Source of the DNA: Erodium maritimum
Lineage: Eukaryota > Streptophyta > Magnoliopsida > Geraniales > Geraniaceae
Assembly (NCBI GenBank): GCA_963921825.1
Contig: OY997593.1
Location: 64,774,039 to 64,838,038 of the forward strand
Length of the DNA: 64,000 bases
Direction of reading: 5' to 3'
The first letter of the stretch is position 1, and each line of letters starts with the position of its first letter. The position numbers and the translations under genes are program-made. This document shows positions 1 through 10,779 of this stretch, in pieces. The notes beneath the pieces were generated by a model. The model was not told where the DNA came from, ran no database searches, and saw only the letters and a list, made by a program, of their open reading frames with translations.

Positions 1-1
1 G

Positions 2-81
<80 letters not shown>

Positions 82-1408
82 CCTATAGACATACTATTAG
101 CATTCTTTAAATTTGGAGTGGAGTTTAGTACTTTTCCCTACCTTGAATTCTCCAACGATCGAATACGCCTAGCTGCTGACGACCTGGCTAGCTTCCTCCT
201 CGTCCTCTCTCTCGGTCCCAAAGGCTTCCTTCTTCGTCGAGCTCGGGTCCGCGGTCTTGGATCACAAATAAAACTATAATTAAGGACTAATCAAAGGTGG
301 TTCAAGAGGCAAGCATCTAAGTTACAGTCCCCAAAACAAACGGTTAAAGATAAACGTTCGAATTAGAAGAAGACACCAAAAAAGGGCTCAAAATAGGTCT
401 GCCACGGATCGGGTCACAGATCCGTTACATGTGCTGTCACGGTTCTTCTCACGGAGCCGTTACTGACGCCGTCACGGTCTCCCTCACGGAGCCGTGACGT
501 CTCCCGTCATGGATTCGTGACGGGTCTGACGGGTTCCGACCTTCTTCTTCCACCAGCTTCCTTTTCACGAAGTTTCAGTCCAAAAACCCCATTTTTTTCA
601 ATCTCAAACCTCCAAAACAGCTCCAAAACCCTCAATAACTCACTACCCATCATGGGTCTTCAACAAAACTCCAAAAATCCAAACTAAAAACATCATCTAA
701 CTTCCTTTTATCTCCAAAAATCAACATCCAACATCAACTTCCAAAAGTCCAACCATTTTCAAGTTCATCCTTCTAAACCCACAAATCAAAACTCAAGGAA
801 AACGAAATTAGGTGAAGGATTTACCTTAGAAGTAGAATGGGGATGAAGAAAATGGTGATTTGGAGGGTTTTGGGGAAGAACTCAAGCTCAAGACTCCATT
901 TTTGAACCTTTCTTCTCCTTCAAGCTTCAAAGCTCCTTCTACTCTTCCCCACTCTCTCTAATTTCGGCCAGCACACATAATGAGGAGAAATGTGCTCCCA
1001 ATTGCTTTTAAAACCTAGTTTGATGAAAGTTCAATAATGCCCTTAGGTCAAAACCTTCTAATTTAGCTTTTGTGAGTGTAAATAGGTCTTTTGAGACCCA
1101 TTTCTTCTCCTCCAAGCCACTAAGGACATGTGTCCTAGCGGGGACCACTTAGCTCTTAGAAAAAATCCAGAATTTCCAATTTAATTAGGATTCGTCGATA
1201 AAAAGTTCTCGTTTGACCAAAAAAAAAGACTTTTCCAATATTATAGTCAAATGAAAGGAAATGGCCCAACTAAGCTTACCGTGACGAAGGCTAAGCTTTT
1301 TGGGCCACGGGAAGGTCTCGAACGACTCCCGAAGTCGTCGGTTGACTTTTCCGGCCGAAAGTCAAACTTCGCCAAAAATCACCGGTTCGACCGGGGGCGG
1401 TTCTTACA
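1..1408 (-). mobile_element. Partial Tekay/Del-type Ty3/Gypsy LTR (left edge cut)
   Basis: The right end reads ...GGTTCTTACA, the complement of the TGTAAGA... start shared by the other LTRs of this family here (20851, 21710, 36520, 60151). Near this end are the family's conserved block with GGAAATGGCCCAACTAAGC and the inverted TTGAC pair at 1342-1365. At about 415-540 is a cluster of CACGGAKCCGTGA palindromes like those at 19.75 and 59.1 kb. The left terminus lies outside the window, so target duplication and solo status cannot be judged. No coding sequence is seen. Confidence 0.8.
2..81. repeat. (TTA)n microsatellite
   Basis: About 26 uninterrupted TTA units at the left edge of the window, lying inside the truncated LTR that ends at 1408. 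A second TAA/TTA tract lies in a related LTR at 16772-16887, at a different relative place, so the tracts arose separately. Confidence 0.97.
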
Positions 1409-1811
1409 AGATTGACCTTGATTCTCTTCAGTGTAAAGTGTTGATAAAACCAGTGTAAAGTGTTGATAAAAATTACTCAGATATAATTTTTTTAAATCAA
1501 CCCCAAAATAATTATTTTTTCGTGCTTCAAAATATATTCATGACTGATCTTGTTAGAAAGCCTTTGAAAAAATAAAAATATTGGCGCAATTTTGAAGCCA
1601 ATCAGAGTTCAAACGAAGTGTGAAAATTTAAATTTGTGAATTGGTAAAAAAAAATGATAGTTTTACTAAAAAAAACTCTTACAACTTATCAAAAGAGTGC
1701 TGTTTTTTGCCGTTAACAAGTCAACAACTCAATTGCATCTCACACATCCATTTATGAAATGGATGACTTGAATTGGTTCACACGATTTTTACGTTAAGAG
1801 GTGGTTTCTAT
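1409..1811. other. AT-rich intergenic stretch, no gene seen
   Basis: Lies between the LTR end and the target duplication of the next retroelement. It holds a short direct repeat of CAGTGTAAAGTGTTGATAAAA near 1430-1470 and homopolymer A/T runs. No coding, RNA or transposon signature was recognised. Confidence 0.5.
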
Positions 1812-3280
1812 TTGATTTCTTCTCTAAGAACAGATAAGTAAACACGATGTAGAGCCTATACCTTTTGGGTTTTCTGAAAACCCATGGCAGCGGCGACAGT
1901 TTTGCCTTCTCCAAAGCGCATGGGACTGCGGCGACAGGTCCGAAATCACGGTCAGAGGGAGCACGCAATCTGTGGGTGCGGTCTACTCCTCCACGCGAGA
2001 AGTCCGCCTCTCTCTGCTCGACGCTTTTGGGTAGAGGCGACATTGTGGTGGAGAGGCGTGGTCTTGCGTTTCTCGCCCATTCGGTGAAGGAACGAGATCC
2101 CTACACAATCTCTCGGGCGTGGGGAGGCAGGCGGACCCATGGTCTCCTGTTGGAGAAGCTGACGGGCTTGTGGTGGGCGAGGCGAGCATTAATCGCCAAG
2201 CACCGAGAAAGGGTATGGGAGGCACGACAGTGATGGCAGGGAAGCCTGGGGAGGAGATTCGCTGAAATTCGATCCCGGGGGCGGAGCTAGAACGCACGGA
2301 GAAGTCTATAGGGGAGGGGGTGGTCTCCTTCCGACCGTAGTCTCGTCGGACACGGTATCAAAACCGGAGGAATCACCAGTGGCGACAATGTGGAGGAGAA
2401 GCACAAGCAAGGCGGTGGCGCGAGACATGGGTAGGGTTTCTGCGGTTGGGCCGGGCCGATACCGGATGGAAACGGGACTGGGTCGGGGTCTAGTCGTGGA
2501 CGCCTGTCAGGCCTGGCAGTCTGGGTTGGTTTGGTTGTCCCGGGCTGGGATGGGGCCGCGTGCTGGTGGATCGGATGCGGGTTGAGGAGGCAGGACCGGG
2601 TCGCGGACAGTTGGATTCTGGTCGGGTGACCCGGCAGAGGGTCATTGGGGTGTGGGTCGGGTCAATTCTTTCCGGGTTGACCCGATCGGGTCGGGTACAA
2701 GTATCGGGGCAGTTTATGGTTCGGCCCTGATCCAACGCTCGACGAACTCTCGCTTCTTTGGGGAGCCGGTGAGTGATACAACAACGACGGGGGGGGGGGG
2801 GGGGGGGGCACGAGCACCCCCGCCTCCAGGAATGAGTCTCTGGAGCCCCATGGAGGGGTTGGTCGACTGCACCACCTCCCTGGCAGACTGGTGGCGATGG
2901 TACCATCAACAGTCGACATGATTCTTCCCTACCAGTCAGGGGTCAGCAATCCCACATTTAGGAGCCCTGCAAGTGTCAATCAAGGGAGGACGACAGACGT
3001 TGACTTACCGGGGGAGGTATCGGTCCACCACTATAAAATTTTCACTTGGTCCGCTCGATCAGTGCCTTTTGGTTGGAGCATGCTGTATCGGTGTCCTCAG
3101 ATGCTACCGCAGATTTCCCCATTCGACCACCCCTATGCCCAAAGCGACATTTACTTTTCAGTTTTTGTTTTGCATTACTAGTCTAGTTTCTTGGTTGTAT
3201 GATGAGAGTAGTATTGCGATCATCCACATGCTTAATTAATAATATTACCAATTCTTCTAAAAAAAATTGATTTCTTCTCT
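1812..3280 (+). mobile_element. RT-less poly(A) non-LTR retroelement, family I copy 1
   Basis: The 14-bp sequence TTGATTTCTTCTCT flanks the element at 1812-1825 and 3267-3280, and the element (1826-3266, 1,441 bp) ends in a short A-run: hallmarks of target-primed insertion by LINE machinery. The interior is GC-rich with no reverse transcriptase, endonuclease or convincing ORF. Its 3' half (about 2790-3200) is clearly similar to 10080-10480 in the second copy (shared text includes GGTCAGCAATC, ATCAAGGGAGGACG and CGATCAGTGCC). It sits 432 bp upstream of the MATH A start codon. Most likely a non-autonomous derivative mobilised by a LINE; too long for a typical SINE. Confidence 0.8.
2789..2808. 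repeat. G20 homopolymer
   Basis: Twenty consecutive G inside the family I retroelement. The related copy at the same place reads only GGCGGGGGG (around 10105), so the run expanded after insertion. Its exact length may be unreliable in sequencing. Confidence 0.9.
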
Positions 3281-3698
3281 TGGATATAGTTTTTAGTAAA
3301 AAAAAAAGCTACACTAAATAATTAGATGTAGTATCCTACAAAACGTGTGTAATTATATATGGTGAATTTTAGGTCCAAACATAAACTTGAAATTGTGTTG
3401 GTTAAATGTTCATAATAATCTAATTCAAGTTCAAGTTGGCCTATATTAAGAGTAACTCTACAACAAGTCATGGGGAATCACAACTGGCCACACTAGGTGA
3501 AAATTATGTTTCCCAGTCCTATTAGTAGATATCTTGTAAATCTCTTAACTAAACCTATTATGAATGGTAGACTTTACTAAATTATTCACATCAATCAAAA
3601 CTCTAACAGTAGCATAAATCTAAACATACATAATTCATGTGAAGTCTTCCAGTCGTTCATAATTCCTGTTTGCTTGTTATCCGATCCAAAGATCAAAC
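3281..3698 (+). promoter_or_regulatory. Upstream region of MATH A
   Basis: AT-rich, 418 bp between the retroelement and the ATG. Only about the last 60 bp (around ATAATTC...GATCAAAC) resemble the corresponding sequence before MATH B and C, so the proximal 5' leader is shared but the wider upstream region is not. No specific operator was recognised. Confidence 0.4.
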
Positions 3699-5400
3699 AT
3701 GGACTACAAGCTTATGAAAAAGAAAAATACTTCTCATGTTGAAGGTACTGATCTTTGTTTTATTTTGTCCTGATTGAGTTTTAGCAAACTAATTGTTTGT
3801 TAATGTTCTTACACTTACTTGACAGCAATTTCAAGCTCAATTAGAACTGAAGAACCCGGAAACTACTTACTCAAGATTGAATCCTTCTCATCTCTTCTAG
3901 AGGCTCTTAAGAAAGGCAAGTGTGATAAGTGTGATTCATGTCACATTGAAGCCGGAGGCTATAAATGGTTAGTCCTCTACAATTTCATGGTTTGTAATTT
4001 GGTTTCAGAGGTTCTTCATATTCTGTTTGAAAATGTTATGTGATAGGAAGCTATCATTGTATCCTAATGGTGACAAGAAAAGAGGAGGTGATGGGTACAT
4101 CTCTCTCTACCTGTCGTTGGCCGATCCCAAGTCTCTCCCTCAAGGCGAGGGGGTTCACGTGTTCTTCAAGTTCTTTGTGTTTGATTATCTTCTTGATGCC
4201 TACTTAGTCCTGCAAGGTAATCAAACTCTTAATAATTCGTATTGGTTTTGTTTTATGGAAAGAAGAAGGATTGAACGGTTTACTTAAATGATTAAACAGA
4301 TGCGAAAGATAGGAGGTTTCATGGGTTGAATACAGAATGGGGTTTTGCAAAATTGCTTCCCCTTAAACTATTCAATGACCCTTGTCAAGGATACCTTGTA
4401 GAGGATCGTTGCGCGTTTGGAGTGGAGATGTTCTTCCACAAGAATGAAGGCAAAAGGGGGTTTTCTACTTTCATCAAAGATATGAATGTTGGGCCTGCAT
4501 TCACTTGGAAGATTGACAAGTTTTCAAAATTACCTGAAGTGTATGAATCTGAGGAGTTCAGTGTTGGTGGGCACCAATGGTATATTAGTGTTAAACTTTA
4601 CATTACATCCTATTTATCTAAACAAGTTCCTTTATGCATTAACTAGTTGGTGCTGTTTTTGTTAGGGGTAACCATGGGTCCTAACCTCCCTTGAGGTTTG
4701 TTTTGGCGTTCTTAATTGGGCTTGATCTTTCCTTGCACTTCCCAACCGTGACCTTTCCATTTTTTGCGCAAACTAACATTTTCCGTCTATTTTGACGATT
4801 CCGTTAAAAAAGTGCTAATGTGTACGTGACCAACACGTGTCAAAAACCTAACGGAAGTTGTTAGTTTTCGCAAAAAAATGTCAAGCATAGTTGGGAAGTA
4901 CAAGGAAAGGTCAAGCCCAGTTAGGATCGCCAAAACAAACCTCAAGCTGTGCTAGGACCCATGTTTTTCCCTTTCTGTTATGACAGGTATCTGAACTTTA
5001 TCCGGAAGGAGAGTACGAAGTGAAGGGCAAAAGTATATCCCTCTTCCTGTACCTATATGATCATTCTTCTCTTCCATGTGGATGGAGCATTTATGCTGAT
5101 TGGGAATTTAGCATCTTAGATCAACTAAACGAGAAACACTATAAGAGAACAGGTTCATCATACATTACATTTGTGTTGTTTTATGCAACATCAGATTTTA
5201 TACACATTTGTATGAATTATGGCTTTATATATTTTGCAGCGGATATTTGGTTCAGTGCTGACCCTAACACAAGCTGGGGCTATCATGAGTTCATGCCACT
5301 GAGTGATTTTAAGAATGAATCAAGAGGCTTCATAGCTAATGACACTGTGGTTATTCAAGTGAAATTTACGAGCCTCTTTTCTGTAAACAGCATCCCCTGA
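3699..5400 (+). pseudogene. MATH-domain protein copy A (two MATH domains), probably a pseudogene
   Basis: Member of the plant family of small proteins with tandem MATH (meprin and TRAF homology) domains, related to the N-terminal MATH domain of UBP12/13-type deubiquitinases; MATH domains bind partner peptides. Exons by GT-AG and comparison with copies B and C: 3699-3744, 3826-3967, 4047-4216, 4300-4579, 4987-5152, 5240-5400. MATH 1 spans roughly residues 20-166 (NYLLKIESFS ... FGVEMFF); MATH 2 starts at FTWKIDKFS and ends VKFTSLFSVNSIP. No catalytic or membrane segment is seen. Odd: exon 5 is 166 nt against 167 in copy B, and the missing base lies near its 5' end (4987-4996), so splicing from exon 4 runs into a stop after about a dozen codons. 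Intron 4 contains a MITE. Family assignment is firm; loss of function is inferred. Confidence 0.8.
4656..4980. mobile_element. MULE-type MITE in intron 4 of MATH A
   Basis: Foldback element 4665-4971 (307 bp). The left arm GGGGTAACCATGGGTCCTAA and the right arm (complement GGGAAAAACATGGGTCCTAG) continue as inverted repeats for about 90 bp. Flanking 9-mers TTTTTGTTA (4656-4664) and TTTCTGTTA (4972-4980) differ at one base, as expected of an aged 9-bp Mutator-type target duplication. Non-coding. The termini resemble the MITEs in intron 4 of copies B and C, but the interior differs. Confidence 0.82.
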
Positions 5401-5721
5401 TCATCATTCATGACTTGTTTCCTATTTTCTCAACCCTTTTGCTCTTTCACAATTAATACAATACAGTAGAGATTTGTTCTACAAGTTGTTCGATGAGTGA
5501 ACTAATTGAATACATAATTGCTCACACTCAACAGGGAAGAGCAAGTTACTAGGTTTGGTTAACTGGTTCAACTTTTAGTATATTCTTTACTTATGGTCAA
5601 TTTCTCATGGAATGTGATGATTGACCTTCAAGTATCCTGCTACTTGTTTTTCTATTTTAAACCAATTTTGAGTAATTCAATATGAAACTATCCAAAGCCC
5701 TCTTCCCGTTGCTCTGAGTAT
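5401..5721. other. 3' flank of MATH A
   Basis: The first 120 bp (ATCATTCATG...CACAATTAATAC) match the sequence after MATH C at 30890-31000, so this is conserved 3' UTR or flank. Beyond that no feature was recognised. Confidence 0.45.
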
Positions 5722-6147
5722 GTGAAGATGGAGCTGCTCTCCTCCACATCTTTCTGCTCTGAGCTTGCGTCTCTTTATGGAGATTATTGCAAAATTGTTT
5801 TTGGGATCAAGCCTGTACCTGTCGAAGAGGGAGGGGCCAAACGTCCGGCCACGGATAAGACGAAGGCTCCCTTGTCCCGAGCTCCTGGTGGAGGTTTTCG
5901 CCAGCAGAGACGTCGACATTCTTGTCCGATCACAGAGAAGGAAGAACCCAATCCTACCGGTATGCGCTCAGAGAAGGAAGGATGTATGGTTCCGGTGCCG
6001 GAACGTGAGGAGGTGGACACAGGTGGGGTTGTGTCTCTCGTTCAAGACCGAACTGAGCAAGATGTGGAGCTTGCGATGAATGCTAAACCTCGTCCAATCA
6101 GGAAAAGGAGGCGCTCGAGGAAGAAGGCCGTATTAGAGCATCTCTAA
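5722..6147 (+). CDS. Unidentified 141-residue ORF
   Basis: Open frame of 141 codons with a charged, proline-containing composition: GGAKRPATDKTKAPLSRAPG in the middle and a basic tail, RPIRKRRRSRKKA. No domain, signal peptide or membrane segment is recognised. The basic run looks like a nuclear-localisation or nucleic-acid-binding tail, which would fit a fragment of LINE ORF1, but no zinc knuckle or RNA-recognition fold is seen. It overlaps the start of the Harbinger remnant. Could be a chance ORF in GC-rich transposon sequence; function unknown. Confidence 0.25.
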   Translation: MKMELLSSTSFCSELASLYGDYCKIVFGIKPVPVEEGGAKRPATDKTKAPLSRAPGGGFRQQRRRHSCPITEKEEPNPTGMRSEKEGCMVPVPEREEVDTGGVVSLVQDRTEQDVELAMNAKPRPIRKRRRSRKKAVLEHL

Positions 6148-6770
6148 TGGTCTGTCATGACTAATGTCAAGAAGTCATAGTAGGAGGTGCTTTTTGGCTT
6201 TCTCTCTCCTCCTCTACCATGGTTTCCTGTCATGGCCTCTCCAATGGTCTGCCATGACTAGTGGCAGGAGCCATGGTAGCACACTTTTAATATAACTAAA
6301 AGCACCACAAATATAAATACTAATTTTATTTGAAACTAAATATAAAATACATAACTACTATTTTTATTTAAAGTCAAATATCAAGTACATTAAAATTGAC
6401 AATTAATATTTAATTGTGGCTGTCATCTCCATATCTAGCCCAAATGTGTTCGATGAGATCATCGTGGAGTTGGTTATGAACATCCCGATCCCGAATCCTT
6501 GTTCTATGGCCCATGATTATGTCAACATCTACCGCTGGTGGTGGTCCTCTACGGATGTTTGGGTCCGGGACACCAATATCTACAAACGGATCAGTGGGTC
6601 ACGGCCTCCGTTCATCCTCAACGATCATGTTGTGCAGGATAACACAAGCAGTCATGGTCACTGCGAGTGTGCTCATATCCCACATTTGGCCCGGGCGAAT
6701 GACGATGTGAAACCGGGTCTGTAAAACTCTAAAAGCTCGTTCGATATCCTTCAATGTCTTTATGTGATAC
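6134..6770 (-). pseudogene. PIF/Harbinger transposase remnant (C-terminal part)
   Basis: Reading the minus strand from about 6755 to 6413 gives IERAFRVLQTRFHIVIRPGQ, then MWDMSTLAVTMTACVILHNM and IVEDERR, followed by HNQLHDDLIEHIWARYGDD. This is the characteristic end of the DDE_Tnp_4/HARBI1-like transposase of plant PIF/Harbinger elements. Only about the last 115 residues remain; the upstream catalytic core is absent and the frame is lost near 6760. The plus-strand text GAGCATCTCTAATGG at 6136 resembles the family's GAGCATCTCCAATGG-type terminus, making it the 3' end of the element. The other terminus was not found. Host gene HARBI1 is less likely because the copy is a broken fragment beside a terminus. 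Confidence 0.78.
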
Positions 6771-7653
6771 TTTGATCCTTTAATTTGAGTAATAAAACTC
6801 TCCTATTTCCCTAAAAGAAAGATCCAAGTAAAAAGAAATAAATGAAGTATTTTTACACTAAAGTCAAACTAAAGGTTAAGGTTGAGAGCTCTGAATCCTA
6901 ACTGCCTTCAAGCCATGATTCATACTCGGTCGTCGTCCATGCTGCTGCTATCGTGCAAGACACTTATCACCACGCAACTGCCCGTGGGTTTCTTACTCCT
7001 TACAACCTTATTGTTGCTCTCTCCCGCGCCTCCATACCTAAGCGATGTTGTATCTGAAGGATGATGCTTTACTAACAATGTGGTGGTTCTCCCTTTCCTC
7101 GTGCTAGCTTATCATGTTGTGAGCGAGTGCACGCCGGTGACATAGCTGGAGGGGCCTTTTTTGGTCCAAACCATCAAGCGAGATCTGTTATGCAGTCTCG
7201 CCAGGTCTAATGAGACACATGCGGGGAAGCAGGACGCCGGGGAGGAGAAGCATCTCGCCCCCATCATGATTCGCTGCCGTTGATTGTCCTCCTCCACCAG
7301 TTCCAAAGTTCTTTTCCCACACCACGGGCTTTACCTAGACTTTTAGTGAGGCTCATGGGAGGTTCCAGCTGCTTTCAGACACTTTTGGTTAGTTTTTAAG
7401 TCGGGATCGGTTTCGTAATTTTTTTCAAGCATTATTTTTTCATTGGCAGCTAACCATTTAAACATAACAGACTATACCTCAGTTATCGCTAGAGGATTAG
7501 ATGTAAGATTATTTTTGGATGATTCGCTTCTCTATTACTCTTTTCTTCATTACTCATGAGTTTTTAATAAAATAGTTCTTTCCCGTGAAAAAAAAAAGGA
7601 TTGATGAAATAAAATCTAAACATTGGTCTTATTTGTAGCAGAGTAGAATATTG
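6771..7653. other. Intergenic; possible LINE 3' tail near 7540-7600
   Basis: No gene was recognised. At 7560-7600 the text GTTTTTAATAAAATAGTTC followed by an A-run (7589-7599) looks like the 3' end of a LINE- or SINE-type insertion. No matching upstream target duplication was found, so the 5' extent is unknown. Confidence 0.3.
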
Positions 7654-9317
7654 AGATAGAGATGATGTCTTCAGAGGATGTTCGAGAGGAGATAGTTGGA
7701 GCTCTGGGTATGACCAGGGTGGACGATGTTGGTTCGTATTTAGGGGTTCCTACAGTGTTGGGATGGAGCAGAGTTAGAGCGTTCAGTTACATTAAAGAAC
7801 GGATACAACGCAGACTGAGTAGTTGAGACGAACAATTGTTCAGCAAAGCTGGTAAAGAGGTTCTGTTAAAGTCCGTAATACAGGCTATGCCAACTTATAC
7901 CATGAGTGTTTATATGCTTCCGGGTATTTTGATTGGTGAAATTGAATTGATCATGAATAGGTTCTTTTGGTGTCACAACCAACAAGCAGGCCCAGGCATT
8001 CGGTGGAGGAGTTGGGTTGCCCTCTGTGATCATAAAGGGGGCGGCGGGCTGAGTTTTAAGAACCTACGTGATTTTAATTTAGCTTTGTTGGGGAAGCAGG
8101 GATGACGTTTGATGCAGTTTCCTGATAGTTTGGTGGCTCGGGGTACTTAAAGCGAAATGTTTTCCTTTGTCAGATTTCACTAAGGAAAGAATTAAGGCAG
8201 GTGCGAGCCCGATTTGGAGGAGTATTATGGAAGCACAAACTCTGGTTCATTATGGACTCAGGAAACAGATTGGGACGGAGGAGGAAACTTGGGTAGCAAG
8301 GGACCCATGGACGTCTTCTTCTTCGGGTGTTCTTTCTGAAGTGCCCATAGTGGCGGAGGATTGGAGAGTTAGTAGCCTCTTGAAGCTGGGTTCTAGAGAG
8401 TGGAACGTCGACTTAATTCATTCGGTCTTTGCTCAACAGGAGGCGGATGAAATTTGTCGAGTTCCTCTTAGTTATGGAGGAGGAGACCGGTGTCCATGCT
8501 CTTTTTGATGTTCTAAGGCTATGGAGGTTTGGAGTAGAATACCGGTTATTATGCTTGGAGATGGAAATTCGGTGGGTGAGGTTTTAAGGGCGTGTTGGAC
8601 AAGGATAGACCGAGAGCAAGCTGCTTTCATGGCAGTGGTGTGTTGGGAGATTTGAAGAGCTCGAAATGAGCTGGTATGGAATGGTAGGCGGAGTTCGGGT
8701 AAGGTTGTGTATAGGGAAACTGAGAACCTTCTTTTGGATTGGAAGAGGGCTCAGCTTTGTCCTCGGTTGCAGGTTGATGGGGGCGGTCTAGGCCATGTTG
8801 GCAGCGCCCTCCGGAATGAAGCAGAAAAGTTAATGTGGATGGGGCTACTGGTGGTTCCGTGGGAAGAGTGTGTGGGTTTATTTGCAGAAACACTGATGGT
8901 TCGGTGGAGGGCTGACATTGCGTTCTTTTTTCAGGAATTTGGGACCCGAAAATAGTTGAGGCCCTATCGGTGAGAGCGACCTTGGTTTGGGTTCGGGAGA
9001 AGGGTTGGGTGATCGAGGTCATTGAATCCGATTGTATGAACGTTGTGCTAGCCATTTCCAAGGTGGAATAAATTGTGGCTCCAATTGGAGGTATCATAGA
9101 CGATTGTAAGAGACTCTTGCAGGAACTTTCTGGTTTCAGGGTGGTTTTTGCTCGCAGAGAGGCTAACCGGGTGGCACACGAGCTGGCAACAAATGCGTAG
9201 GATTGGATCAATTTTGATTTTGATTGTAATGTTTTACCGAGGCCTATCTCAGGCCTCGTGTTGGATGATTCTGTGTAATAATATTCCAGTTTTCTTTCAA
9301 AAAGATAGAGAAGATGT
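7654..9317 (+). mobile_element. 5'-truncated L1-type LINE (RT end, zf-RVT, RNase H)
   Basis: Flanked by GATAGAGATGATGT (7654-7667) and GATAGAGAAGATGT (9304-9317), 13 of 14 bases alike, a typical LINE target duplication. The body 7668-9303 begins inside the polymerase. It shows the end of the reverse transcriptase (SSEDVREEIVGALGMTRVDD; KAGKEVLLKSVIQAMPTYTM; around 7668-8100), a zf-RVT-like stretch (ASPIWRSIMEAQTLVHYGLR; about 8200-8510) and a C-terminal RNase H-like domain (VIESDCMNVVLAISK ... FARREANRVAHELATNA; about 8950-9200). Several stops and frame changes show it is dead: one stop is near 7825, another in the RNase H part. The 3' UTR ends in a short A-run. It is the only non-LTR copy here that retains polymerase sequence. 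Confidence 0.85.
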
Positions 9318-9382
9318 GTTGGCGCACTGCCAGGGAGGATAGAAAAAAGACAGGTTTAGTTTTGCTCCTATAGCATGAAAGT

Positions 9383-10605
9383 AAACTAACTTTCTCTGAA
9401 CTCTCGGTACCCTTAACACTTTTTTCAGTGCTCTCTCCAAAACCTAGAGCCGCCGCCTTTAGGACAAGTTATTTTGGCGTGATTTTCCATGGCTACGGCC
9501 ATGGCTGAACTCCGGCTTCTCTTAATGGTGATCACAGCGGGTAGAGCATCAAGGGAGAGGCTTGTAGCAGCGGGGAACATGGCAGCGATTGATTTGCGGC
9601 TCATGTACGGATGAAGCAGGATAAAGCTAGGGCGGCGGCTTCGGTCTTTTTTTCTATCGCCGATGGGCATGGTTTGGGAGATCGAGCAGTTCGACAATAA
9701 AAGTATGTGCCGCCCCTCTAGGGTTTTGCGATTTCAGACGGCGGCGTGGGGAAGATCCACCACCACCGTCTGTACGAGAGATGGAGAGAGTGGCAGGGGG
9801 AGGGTGACGACCGGTCGTGCGTCCCCAGCCTTCTATCGGATCGGTTTCCTCCAAGAACTGCGTCGTCGCGGATTGGTGGAGTGTTTGCTGTTAATCACCA
9901 TCACGGCCTCACCGACGACTGCGCCTCCAGGAAGGTATAGTGTGACGACAATGGCGAGCGCGGGCCTAGGAGTTTGTGGGTAGGCGGTTCGGGTACGGGT
10001 CGGGGTAGAGGTCCGGAATCAGACACGAATGGATTTCCTAACCAGGTTGGGGTGGGTTCTGGATGCTCTACCCACTCGGTTGGAGCATCACATACAGCAG
10101 CGGCGGGGGGCTTCAAGCACCCTCGCCTCGCGGAATGAGTTCTGAGGGTTCCAGAGAGGGTTCGGTCGGCTGCACCGCCTCTTTGGCCATACGGTTGCAA
10201 TGGTTCCACCAACATCCGACATGGTATCTCCCTACCACTTCAAGGGTCAGCAATCTCGCGCTTTGGAGCCCTACTCCTATCATTCAAGGGAGGACGGCGC
10301 ACGCTGATAACCTGGGGGATACGTAGTTCACCACTACTTGTCTTCACACTTGATCTACTCGATCAGTGCCCCTTTGTTTGGCTCATACTGTATTGGTGTC
10401 GATAGACGCTACCGCAGTCACACGGTCCAGACAGTTTTCCGATGTCCAAGAACACATTTACGTTACAATCTATGTTTTCCATACTTAGTTGGTTTACTTT
10501 CCAGTTCATTAGTTTTTGTATGTCAGGGTTTGTATTTTGCAAACTCTCTTAATTTATAATATCTACTTGTTTTGATAAATAAATAAAAAAAAACTAACTT
10601 TCTCT
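9383..10605 (+). mobile_element. RT-less poly(A) non-LTR retroelement, family I copy 2
   Basis: The 15-bp AAACTAACTTTCTCT occurs at 9383-9397 and 10591-10605, directly flanking the element (9398-10590, 1,193 bp), which ends in a TAAATAAATAAAAAA tail. The uninterrupted site is preserved before MATH C (AAAATAACTATCTCTTAGAG near 28770), showing that the insertion followed the B/C duplication. The 3' half is similar to the family I copy at 2790-3200. No reverse transcriptase or sustained ORF is seen. It ends 189 bp upstream of the MATH B ATG, so it may displace distal promoter sequence. Confidence 0.88.
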
Positions 10606-10779
10606 TAGAGTTTGTATCGAATATATACACAAATACAATACAATGGCAATTGGGTAACTTATTAGATGAACCTATCTATACACGAGTTCTAATTACATAA
10701 CGATTATAAAAGATATATATAGTCCAACATTTTAGTCCCCATAATTCAATTTGCTAGTGATCGAATACGACGATCAAAC
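10591..10779 (+). promoter_or_regulatory. Proximal upstream region shared by MATH B and C
   Basis: About 190 bp here align closely with 28765-28951 before MATH C (CTTAGAGTTTGTATCG, ATATACACAAATACA, CAATTTGCTAGTGATCGAAT). MATH A shares only the last 60 bp. It is the likely conserved core promoter and leader and makes B and C the closest pair. No TATA box was assigned with confidence. Confidence 0.5.

Noticed and set aside
8627-9211. 194-codon minus-strand ORF
   Set aside because: Antisense to the LINE zf-RVT/RNase H segment; the plus strand shows recognisable LINE motifs and this frame shows none.
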